Part shown: one piece after another, positions 48,300 to 55,979 of the stretch
Layout: each line of letters starts with the position of its first letter
Numbering within the stretch: position 1 is the first letter of the stretch
DNA from: JANNRA01 sp031401035
GTDB taxonomy: Bacteria; Desulfobacterota; Binatia; HRBIN30; CADEER01
NCBI GenBank assembly: GCA_031401035.1
Contig: JANNRA010000079.1
Span: forward strand, 1 to 64,000
DNA length: 64,000 bases
Reading direction: 5' to 3'
Made by a program: the position numbers and the translations under genes
The notes under the pieces: generated by a model
Databases searched by the model: none
What the model saw: only the letters and a program-made list of their open reading frames with translations
What the model was told of the DNA's origin: nothing

Positions 48300-49643
48300 C
48301 TATTCCTGCACGTAGGCGTTCTCGCTGTGCGCCGAGAGATCGAGGCCGATCGCCTCGTCCTCCTCGTCGGCGCGCAGACCGATGACCGCCTTGATGCCGA
48401 GCAGGATGATCACCGTCGCCACCGGGGCGAAGACCGCGGTGAAGGCGATGCTGGTGAGCTGCACCATGATCTGCTGGGCGTTCGACTCGATGCCGGCGCC
48501 GAGGGTGGTGGCGAAGATGCCGGAGGCGAGGGCGCCCCAGGCGCCGCCGACGCCGTGCACGCCGAAGGCGTCGAGCGAGTCGTCGTAGCCGAACATCGGC
48601 TTGAGGATGGTCACCGCGCCGTAGCAGATGATCGCCACGCCGAAGCCGATGGCGATGGCGCCCATCGGGCTGACGTTGCCGCAGGCGGGAGTGATGGCGA
48701 CCAGGCCGGCGACGGCGGCGGTGGCGACGCCGAGAGCGGTCGGCTTGCCGCGGTGCATCCACTCGATCGCCGCCCAGGTGAGCGTGGCGGTCGACGCGGC
48801 GGTGCTGGTATTGAGGAAGGCGAGGGTGGCGAGCGGGCCGGCGCTGAGCGCGCTGCCGGCATTGAAGCCGAACCAGCCGGTCCACAGCAGGCCGGCGCCG
48901 GTCAGGCACAGCACCAGGTTGTGCGGCGGCATCGCTTCCTTGCCGTGGCCGCGGCGCGGGCCGACGAGGATCGCGGCGACGAGCGCCGAGAAGCCGCTCG
49001 ACATGTGCACCACCAGGCCGCCGGCGAAGTCGATGGCGCCGGCGTCGAAGATCCAGCCGCCGCCCCACACCATGTGCGCCAGCGGACAGTACACCACCAG
49101 CACCCAGATGGTGATGAAGGCGACGAAGGCGGAGAACTTCATGCGCTCCGCCACCGCGCCGATGATCAGGCCCGGGGTGATGATGGCGAACATCGCCTGG
49201 AACATGATGAAGACATACTCGGGGATGTTGCGCGGCGGGGTGGCGAAGTTGGCCGTCACCGAGTCCATCGTCACGCCGGCCAGACCGGCCTTGGCGAAGT
49301 CGCCGACGTAGGCGCCGTCGCCACTGAAGGCCAGACTGTAGCCGACCAGAATCCACAGCACGCCGACGACGGCGGCGCAGAAGAAGCACTGCACGAGCAC
49401 GTTGAGAACGTTTTTGGCTCGCACCAGGCCGCCGTAGAACAGCGCCAGGCCGGGCAGGGTCATCATCAATACCAGGGCCGTCGAGGTCAGGACCCAGGCG
49501 GTGTCGCCGGAGTCCACGACCGGCGGCGCCGCGGCAGCGGCGTCCTGGGCGAAAGCGGCGGCGCTGCCCAGCAGCGGCGCGGTGAACGCTGCGAGGCGCA
49601 GCGGCAGGCGCCCTGAGGCGCGATAGCGTGCATCGATCGACAT
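48300..49643 (-). CDS. amtB: Ammonium transporter AmtB
   Basis: Inner-membrane ammonia/ammonium channel, 447 residues with cleavable signal peptide (RLAAFTAPLLGSAAAFAQ). Family features: TAWVLTSTALVLMMTLPGLALFYGGLVR-type first helix region (residues 48-75), FDFAGGLVVHMSSGF-type segment here AIDFAGGLVVHMSSGFSALVA (pore His), TGWFGFNAGSAL and FGVHGVGGAWGALASG (second pore His). No glnK/glnB gene is adjacent on the downstream side. A type III glutamine synthetase lies 15 kb away. ATG 49643. Confidence 0.95.
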   Translation of the reverse strand: MSIDARYRASGRLPLRLAAFTAPLLGSAAAFAQDAAAAAPPVVDSGDTAWVLTSTALVLMMTLPGLALFYGGLVRAKNVLNVLVQCFFCAAVVGVLWILVGYSLAFSGDGAYVGDFAKAGLAGVTMDSVTANFATPPRNIPEYVFIMFQAMFAIITPGLIIGAVAERMKFSAFVAFITIWVLVVYCPLAHMVWGGGWIFDAGAIDFAGGLVVHMSSGFSALVAAILVGPRRGHGKEAMPPHNLVLCLTGAGLLWTGWFGFNAGSALSAGPLATLAFLNTSTAASTATLTWAAIEWMHRGKPTALGVATAAVAGLVAITPACGNVSPMGAIAIGFGVAIICYGAVTILKPMFGYDDSLDAFGVHGVGGAWGALASGIFATTLGAGIESNAQQIMVQLTSIAFTAVFAPVATVIILLGIKAVIGLRADEEDEAIGLDLSAHSENAYVQE

Positions 49644-49910
49644 CGTCTGGAACCCCCTCGATGGAATGGCGTCGTACGCGATGGAGTGCGTGCCCTTGCG
49701 AGCACCGCACATCTCGTCAGTGAATGACGGGGATCAAAGCAACGCCGGTGCCACAAGCGGCGCGAAGCCGAGACCATCCCAACCGGTGCAGATCCGAGCT
49801 GCGGTGCCTAAACCGCAGGCACCAGTGCCCACGGCGCGGGCTGCCCATGCGGCCGACCCAGCCGCATCGAATTCCGCGCCGGATCCTGACCGCAGCCGGC
49901 GCGACCCAGC

Positions 49911-51350
49911 CTAACGTGCTGATTTAGTTGAAGACGTGCGGCGAGGGCGGCGACGCGGCGGCGGCATGTCCAAGGCGTCCATCTCGACCTGCAGCGCCTC
50001 GGCCAATCGCTCCGGATCCGCCAGCACGGTCGGATCGGTGGCGAGGCCGACGCCGAGGGTCGGCCCGTACGAAACCAGAGCGATGGCCAGGGGGGTGCCG
50101 AACATCATCGGCGCGAACGGGAACACCAGGTCGATGCGAGCGCCGGCGAGAAAGCGCTGCTTGGGCGGTCCGGGCACGTTCGAGCAGATGAGCTGGGTGC
50201 GGCCGGCCATCTGGTGCGCGATGCCGCGGAAGACGGCGGCGGGGAGAAGCGCACTGGCCTGCATGAGGAGTTGGGTGGCGGAGCCATGTCCGTCGCGCTT
50301 GGCGACGCGCGTCTGCGCCTGGATGGCCGCCAGGCGGACGCGTGCGTCGGGCTCGCCGACGGGCAGCTCGACGGGGAAGCCACCGACGCGGTTGCCGAGG
50401 TCGGCGCGCTCCTCTACTCGGCGCAGGTTTACCGGCACCAGGCAGGTGACCCGTTCGACGCGCACGCCGCGGCGGCGCTGGTAGCGGCCGATGGCGCCGC
50501 TGACCAGCGTCAGCACGAGATCGTTGAGGGTGCAGTCGAGGCGCACCTTGATCGGCCGCAGGCGCGCCAGCGGCAGAGCGACGGTGGCCAGGTGGCGCCC
50601 GATCCCAGACCCGGGCGCACCGGCGGGGGCGGCGCTGGAGGCGGCGACCTCGGCGGCCAGGCCGCCCAGCCCACGCGCCAGCTTGCCGAGCTGGCGCAGG
50701 GCGTCGGCCGGGTCGCCGAGGGCCTGCCCGAGCGCGCTCGCCGCCGCGGCGGCGCCGCGCAGCAGGCGTGCCGGCGGCGTCGTGTCCGACACTGCCGGCC
50801 GCGCACGGCGCGGCACCGGCGCCACCGGATCGGCGCGACGCGCCTGGCTCAGCGCGTCGAAGAGCGCGTTGGAGCCGACCCCGTCGAGCACGGCGTGGTG
50901 CAGCTTCATGAACAGCGCCGCCCGACCGCCCTCGAGTCCGCCGACCAGGTGCGCCTCCCACAGCGGTCGTAGATGATCGAGCGGCGCCGAGAACACCTCG
51001 CTGACGAAGGCGAGCAGACGCGCCTCGGTCGCCGGCGGCGGCAGCAGCACCTCGCGGAAGTGGTAGTCGAGGTCGAACTCGGTGTCCTGTCGCCAGGTCG
51101 GCATGCCGACGCCGAACGACGGCTCCGTCACGCACTGGCGCAGGCGCGGCATGACACGGCTGGCGCGTTCGAGGGCGGCGCGGCAGCGCTGTCGGTCCGG
51201 GGCGCGGTCGAGCAGGAAGAGCCCAGCGACCAACGGCCGCAATTGCGGCGTCGCCGCCTCGGCGTACCAGAAGAAGGCGTCCGACGCCTGCATCGACACC
51301 GGCGTGTTGGTGGGACGAAGAGAACCGTTGCTTGGTGTACTACGAGACAT
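49911..51350 (-). CDS. Wax ester synthase/diacylglycerol acyltransferase (WS/DGAT)
   Basis: A 479-residue acyltransferase making wax esters or triacylglycerols from acyl-CoA. The active-site motif HHAVLDG is at residues 151-157 (HHxxxDG intact). C-terminal WES_acyltransf domain includes CSNVPGPPKQRFLAGARI and the PLAIALVSYGPTLGVGL segment. AGGAGGGGG lies just before ATG 51350, deciding the start. A Crp/Fnr gene lies 97 bases upstream on the same strand and may regulate it. Confidence 0.93.
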   Translation of the reverse strand: MSRSTPSNGSLRPTNTPVSMQASDAFFWYAEAATPQLRPLVAGLFLLDRAPDRQRCRAALERASRVMPRLRQCVTEPSFGVGMPTWRQDTEFDLDYHFREVLLPPPATEARLLAFVSEVFSAPLDHLRPLWEAHLVGGLEGGRAALFMKLHHAVLDGVGSNALFDALSQARRADPVAPVPRRARPAVSDTTPPARLLRGAAAAASALGQALGDPADALRQLGKLARGLGGLAAEVAASSAAPAGAPGSGIGRHLATVALPLARLRPIKVRLDCTLNDLVLTLVSGAIGRYQRRRGVRVERVTCLVPVNLRRVEERADLGNRVGGFPVELPVGEPDARVRLAAIQAQTRVAKRDGHGSATQLLMQASALLPAAVFRGIAHQMAGRTQLICSNVPGPPKQRFLAGARIDLVFPFAPMMFGTPLAIALVSYGPTLGVGLATDPTVLADPERLAEALQVEMDALDMPPPRRRPRRTSSTKSAR

Positions 51351-51447
51351 ACGTCCCCCTCCTGGGGCATCCACTCGCTAGCGGCGCACACGGGACGCGC
51401 CGATGACCGCCGTCAGATACGGGTATGATCTTTGGCAGCCGCGCGGT

Positions 51448-52152
51448 TCAGCTCGACGGCGGGCGATCGCCGCGAGCGATGGCCCGCAGGGCCGGCGGAT
51501 CGGCGAGGGCGAGCTCCTGGCGCGCGCCGCGGACAATGCCGTCGCGCTGCCAGCGGCTGGTGATGCGGATGGCCGTCTCGACCGTCGTGCCGATCATGTC
51601 GGCGAGTTCCTGGCGGGTCGCGGTCACCACCACCATGCCGTCGCGCGGCTGGCCGAGCTTGTCGCCCAGCGCCAGCAGAAGGCGCGCCAGGCGCTGGTCG
51701 ACGGGCTCGTGCGCGACCGACTGCAGCCGCTCGTGGGCGGCGCGCAGACGGCCGGTGACCTGCTCGAGGATGGCCGCGCGCAGGGCCGGATAGAGCTGGC
51801 AGAGCTCGCGTACCAGCAGCGCCGGGACGCTCCACACGACGCTCGCCTCGGCACTGACCGCGCTGGCCGGATACGGCCGCTGCTCGAGCGCCACGACGGC
51901 GCCGAACAACTCGCCGGGCGCGATCACCTCGGCGATCAGCTCACGGCCCTCGGCACCGAGCTTGACGATGTGCACCAGCCCGGCGTGCACCGCCCAGACG
52001 CGATCGGCGAGCGCGCCCTGGCTGAACAGCGTCGCCCCCCGCTCGACCCGCTGCGCGTGCGTCGCCGCCGCCAGGCGCGCCCGCTGCGGCGCCGGCAGGA
52101 CGCGAAATCCCTTCAAGTCGTCCATCGCCGCGGGCTTCGTCCCGTCCGTCAT
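51448..52152 (-). CDS. Crp/Fnr family transcriptional regulator
   Basis: A 234-residue regulator. Cyclic-nucleotide-binding fold: RGATLFSQGALADRVWAVHAG, GRELIAEVIAPGELFGAVVAL. C-terminal winged helix-turn-helix: VTATRQELADMIGTTVETAIRI. No cysteine cluster for Fe-S binding is present, so cAMP or another effector is more likely. A class III cyclase is encoded at 20129-21499, but a link is only inferred. It lies directly upstream of the WS/DGAT gene. Confidence 0.93.
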   Translation of the reverse strand: MTDGTKPAAMDDLKGFRVLPAPQRARLAAATHAQRVERGATLFSQGALADRVWAVHAGLVHIVKLGAEGRELIAEVIAPGELFGAVVALEQRPYPASAVSAEASVVWSVPALLVRELCQLYPALRAAILEQVTGRLRAAHERLQSVAHEPVDQRLARLLLALGDKLGQPRDGMVVVTATRQELADMIGTTVETAIRITSRWQRDGIVRGARQELALADPPALRAIARGDRPPSS

Positions 52153-52223
52153 ACCTGCCCTTTGTCATATGCACCGCTGCCGCGCATCAGTGCACAGCGC
52201 CGCCAGACGGGCAGAGTCCGCCC

Positions 52224-52436
52224 ATGGCTCCACGCTGGCGAGAGGCCCAACCGTGTCTCGGGGCGGTGCGTTATGAGGGTCGCCGCGTCTGGTGCGCGAC
52301 GCGCGCCCAGCCGGCAGTGGTCAGTGTCGTCGAGCGCGACGACACCGGCACGCCACTGCGCTTCGTCCGCTGGTGCTCGCTGCGCGGCCTCGGCGCCTGC
52401 GACGAGCGCTGTCTCGCCGCCGCGCCGCTCAGGTGA
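52224..52436 (+). CDS. Small Cys-rich protein of unknown function
   Basis: A 70-residue frame, WREAQPCLGAVRYEGRRVWC and FVRWCSLRGLGACDERCLAA, with five cysteines (C11, C24, C51, C59, C63) that could bind a metal. The amino-acid make-up looks protein-like rather than random, with alternating strands VSVVERDDTGTPLRF. It is divergent from the Crp/Fnr gene and its end overlaps the convergent DUF1552 stop by a few bases. I do not recognise a family. Confidence 0.5.
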   Translation: MAPRWREAQPCLGAVRYEGRRVWCATRAQPAVVSVVERDDTGTPLRFVRWCSLRGLGACDERCLAAAPLR

Positions 52437-53763
52437 GGAGCGCGCCGAGGGCCTGCGTGGCGGTCAGCGAGCCGGTGCCCCAGGCGCTCACCGGCAGGCC
52501 CATCACCTGCTGCACGGTGAGGCCGACGCGCGTCACCGGCTCGCCGTTGCCGCGCACGTGCAAGCCGGGTCGCAGGCGGCCGCCGGCGGCGCCGGCGAGC
52601 ATCAGCGGTAGCGTCGTCACCTGGTGCGACTTGGCGAACGAGACATCGGAGTGCGCCAGCACCAGGCAGTGGTCGAGCAGCGTGCCGTCGCCCTCGGGCA
52701 TCGCCGCCAGGCGCGCGACAAAGCCGGCCCAGGCCTGCATCGACTCGAGCACGAAGGCGGTGGCCTCCGGCTGGTAGCCGAGGTCGGCGTCGACCAGCTC
52801 GTCGTGCGTGAGCTGATGATGCGCGGTCTGCGTGCCGGCTTTGCGCAGCTCCGAGGTGCCCCACGAGAAGAGCATGTTGAAGACGCGCGTCTGGTCGCAG
52901 AGCAGCGCGAACACCAGCAGCTCGGTCATCAGCTCGTGCGTGCGCCGCGCCTGCGCCAGTTCGGTGCCAACGTCCTCGCCACGCGGCGCCGCGGCGCGCC
53001 GGCAGGCGTCGAGATCGGGCGGCGTCAGCGACACCGCGAGCTGCGTCTCGAGCTGGCGCAGCGAGGTGAAGTACTGGTCGAGGCGCTGGCGATCGTGGCT
53101 GCCGAGCTGGTGTGCCAGCCGCGCCGCGTCCTCGCGCACCGCCGACAGCACGCTCTGACGCAGCAGGATCGTCGCGTCGGGCACGAAGGGCCCTTCGCTG
53201 GGGTCGAAGAAGCCCGGTCCGAAGACGCGCGCGTAGAGCTCCAACGGCGAGACGGTGCTGGCGTTGACGATGCTCTCGCTGGCGCGGCTGTAGGTCTGGT
53301 TGGGCACGCCGGTGGCGTTGAGCTCGAGCGAACGGAAGCGGCTCGCGGTGCCGACGCGGCCGGAGATGAGCACATCGAGGGTCGGCGCCGGCACTTCCGG
53401 TTCGACGCGCGGGACCGAGCCGGTGAGCGTCGACATGACGCCGGTCCAGTGCGGCAGGTTCGGCCGTCCGTCGAGGATGGTGTTGAAGCCGCTCAAGATG
53501 CTGACGTGCCGGCGCACGTCGGCCAGCGCCTCGAGCTCGGGCGGCAGGTCGTAGTCGGCGCCCTCGGTCTCGGGGACCCAACGGTCGGGGTTCATGCCGC
53601 AGCCCCAAAACCAGGTGCCAAAGCGCAGCGGCAGCGGCGCGCCCTGCGCCAGCGCCGTGCCGTTACCGTTCAGGAAGCAGTCGAGCAGCGGCAGCCCGAC
53701 CGCGACAGCGGCGCCGCCGAGCATACCGCGCAGCACCGTGCGCCGATGGATTGCTCTGGTCAT
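52429..53763 (-). CDS. DUF1552 domain protein, Tat-exported
   Basis: A 444-residue exported protein of the DUF1552 family, abundant in Planctomycetes, Myxobacteria and relatives. Tat-type signal: HRRTVLRGMLGGAAVAVGLP. Family landmarks: RFGTWFWGCGMNPDRWVPE, HVSILSGFNTILDG, RSLELNATG and LAHSDVSFAKSHQVTTLPLMLAG. The function of the family is not established. Its ATG overlaps the stop of the DUF1592 gene by four bases; such DUF1552/DUF1592 pairs are common and thought to form an envelope or extracellular complex. Confidence 0.92.
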   Translation of the reverse strand: MTRAIHRRTVLRGMLGGAAVAVGLPLLDCFLNGNGTALAQGAPLPLRFGTWFWGCGMNPDRWVPETEGADYDLPPELEALADVRRHVSILSGFNTILDGRPNLPHWTGVMSTLTGSVPRVEPEVPAPTLDVLISGRVGTASRFRSLELNATGVPNQTYSRASESIVNASTVSPLELYARVFGPGFFDPSEGPFVPDATILLRQSVLSAVREDAARLAHQLGSHDRQRLDQYFTSLRQLETQLAVSLTPPDLDACRRAAAPRGEDVGTELAQARRTHELMTELLVFALLCDQTRVFNMLFSWGTSELRKAGTQTAHHQLTHDELVDADLGYQPEATAFVLESMQAWAGFVARLAAMPEGDGTLLDHCLVLAHSDVSFAKSHQVTTLPLMLAGAAGGRLRPGLHVRGNGEPVTRVGLTVQQVMGLPVSAWGTGSLTATQALGALLT

Positions 53764-55979
53764 GACGATTGGGCCCCCGCGGCGATCCAGGCGCGGATCA
53801 GGTCGACGTCCGCGTCGGTCAACGGCGTGCCGACGAGCGGCATGCGGGCGCCGAACGTTCGGCTGCTCGGCTCGGTGAGCTTGCGCAGCAGGAAGCTGGT
53901 CTCGGGCGCGAAGGGTTCGACGCGTAGCAGGCCGGCATCGCGCGCCCCCGCGATCGTCGGCATGGCGCCGACCAGGGCGTCGTAGGCGGCGCCTGCCTCG
54001 AGCACCAGGCCGCCGGAACGGGTCTGCTGGCTGTGGCAGAACTGCGTCGCGCAGCGCGGCGTGAAGATCTCGTCCTGCAGGCGCTGGAAGGCGACGGTCG
54101 CCGGCGTCGCGCTGGGCGCAGCGGTCGGCGTCGCGGCGCGCGGCGTCGCATCGGTCGGCCGCGCCGTCGCGCTCGGCGGCGGCGTACCCGCCGCCGTCGC
54201 GGCCGCGGTCGCGGTCGCCGTCGGCAGCTCGGCCGTGCGCGCCCCGGAGGTGGTGCGGAACACCTCGCTGAGGGCGATGCGCCGCAGCGCATCGCGCAGC
54301 CGATAGCCGTCGCGCTCGAGATCGGCTTGCACCTCGGCCAGCCAGGCGCGCTCACCGGCGTCGACCTCACGGCCGACGGCGTACTTATAGAGGCTCTCGA
54401 CGAAACACGGCCCGAGGGCGGGGTCGCCCGCCAGCGCCGCGCCGAGACCGATCGCGTCGTCGAAGACGGCGCCGTTGAGTTCGCCGGACGGATCGATGAC
54501 GGCGCCGTTCTCGGTCTCGCGGTAGGCGCCGACGCCGTCGAGCTGCTCGAGGGCCAGGCCGATGGGGTCCATCAGGCTGTGGCAGCCGGCGCACACCTCT
54601 TCGGCGACGTGCACCGTCAGGCGCTCGCGCGCGGTGCGGCGGTTCGCACCGCCCTCGGCGGCGAAGTCGGAGAAGTCGATGTCGCCCGGCGGCGGCGGCA
54701 CGTCGGTGCACAGCAGCACCTCGCGCACGAACTTGCCGCGCAGCGTGGGCGAGCTGCGCCCCGGATGGGCGCGCAGGGCGAGCAGGCTGATGTGGGTCAG
54801 CAGCCCGCCGCGCGCGTCGTCGCCGGCGAACTCGTACGGCTCCCAGCCAACCGCAGTACGCACCGGCACCTGGTAGACGAGCCCGAGGGTGCGGGTCATG
54901 AACGACCGCCGCGTCGTGAACAGCTGGCGATAGTCGGCGTCGTCGTCGAGCAGGTGGGCGGTGATGACCCGCAGCGTCTGCTCGCGCGCGTCCTGGATGA
55001 GTCGCTGGCTGAAGACCGGGAAGAGCGCCGGGTCCTTGCGCACCAGGCCGTCCTCGATCTCGTCGAAGCCGTAGAGGTCGGAGAAGAAGGCGCGCGCCGC
55101 GTCCGCCAGGCGTGGCGCGGCGAGCAGGCGGTCGACCTGCGCCGTCAGGCCGGCGGTGTCGATCAGTTCGTCGGCGGCCGCGGCGGCGAGCAGCGTCTCG
55201 TCGGGGGTCGTGTTCCACAGCAGGTAGCTGAGCCGCGTCGCCATCGCCGCGCTGCTCAGCCGCTGCCGGCGCGGCTCGCTGGGATCGGGCTCGGCGGTCT
55301 CGACGCGGAAGAGGAACTCGGGCGAGAGCAGCAGCGAGGCGAGCGCCGCCGTCAGCGCGACGCGGGCGTCGCCGTCCGGCGCGGCGGCGGCGACGCGCCG
55401 AGCCACCTCGTCGTCGTCGAGCGGCCGCCGCAGTAGGCGGCCGCCGACGCGGCGCACCAGCGCCTCGACGCAGGCGGCGTCCGGCTGCGACGCGCACGGC
55501 GGCAGCGCGTCGCGCTGCGGCGACGCCAGCGCCTGCTCGGCGATGGCGTGCGCCAGCGTCTCGTACTGCTCGAAGCCGGCCCCGGTGACGCTGACAAACG
55601 AGGCGCCGACGGCGAGCAGGCCGGCGCGCCGGTTGTCGGGCTCAATGCGGCCGCCGACGGCGATGTCGTCGCCGAGCACGTCGGCGATCGTCGCCCGGTA
55701 CTGCGCTGCCGTGAGGCGGCGCATGGCGAGCGGGCCACCAACCCGCAGCGGGGCGGCGGTCGGCACGCTGGTCGGCGGCGCCGTCGCCGTCAGCGTCGGT
55801 ACGGCGGTGGCGCTGGCGACGGCGGTGACGCTCGGCGCCAGGGTCGCCGTCGGGGTGCTAGCCGCACCGCCGCCCGTACCGCCGCCGCAAGCCCCGAGCA
55901 GCGCCAGCAATGAGCCGGCGCCCTCCACGGGCCGGTCATCCGAGGCGGCCGGCAGCGCCGCGTCGCGGGTGTCGCTCAT
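53760..55979 (-). CDS. DUF1592/DUF1588/DUF1585 multidomain exported protein
   Basis: A 739-residue protein of the planctomycete-cytochrome-like DUF1592 group. Lipobox-like LLGAC occurs near residue 31, after an atypical, uncharged leader, so the real start may be downstream. DUF1587-like LAMRRLTAAQYRATIADVLG, DUF1592 region SYLLWNTTPDETLLAAA, DUF1588 with CAGCHSLMDPIGLALEQLD (CxxCH haem motif) and DUF1585 GREVDAGE region. A Thr/Ala/Pro linker (about 600-640) leads to a second possible haem segment, RCATQFCHS. It overlaps its neighbours by ATGA on both sides. Confidence 0.9.
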   Translation of the reverse strand: MSDTRDAALPAASDDRPVEGAGSLLALLGACGGGTGGGAASTPTATLAPSVTAVASATAVPTLTATAPPTSVPTAAPLRVGGPLAMRRLTAAQYRATIADVLGDDIAVGGRIEPDNRRAGLLAVGASFVSVTGAGFEQYETLAHAIAEQALASPQRDALPPCASQPDAACVEALVRRVGGRLLRRPLDDDEVARRVAAAAPDGDARVALTAALASLLLSPEFLFRVETAEPDPSEPRRQRLSSAAMATRLSYLLWNTTPDETLLAAAAADELIDTAGLTAQVDRLLAAPRLADAARAFFSDLYGFDEIEDGLVRKDPALFPVFSQRLIQDAREQTLRVITAHLLDDDADYRQLFTTRRSFMTRTLGLVYQVPVRTAVGWEPYEFAGDDARGGLLTHISLLALRAHPGRSSPTLRGKFVREVLLCTDVPPPPGDIDFSDFAAEGGANRRTARERLTVHVAEEVCAGCHSLMDPIGLALEQLDGVGAYRETENGAVIDPSGELNGAVFDDAIGLGAALAGDPALGPCFVESLYKYAVGREVDAGERAWLAEVQADLERDGYRLRDALRRIALSEVFRTTSGARTAELPTATATAAATAAGTPPPSATARPTDATPRAATPTAAPSATPATVAFQRLQDEIFTPRCATQFCHSQQTRSGGLVLEAGAAYDALVGAMPTIAGARDAGLLRVEPFAPETSFLLRKLTEPSSRTFGARMPLVGTPLTDADVDLIRAWIAAGAQSS

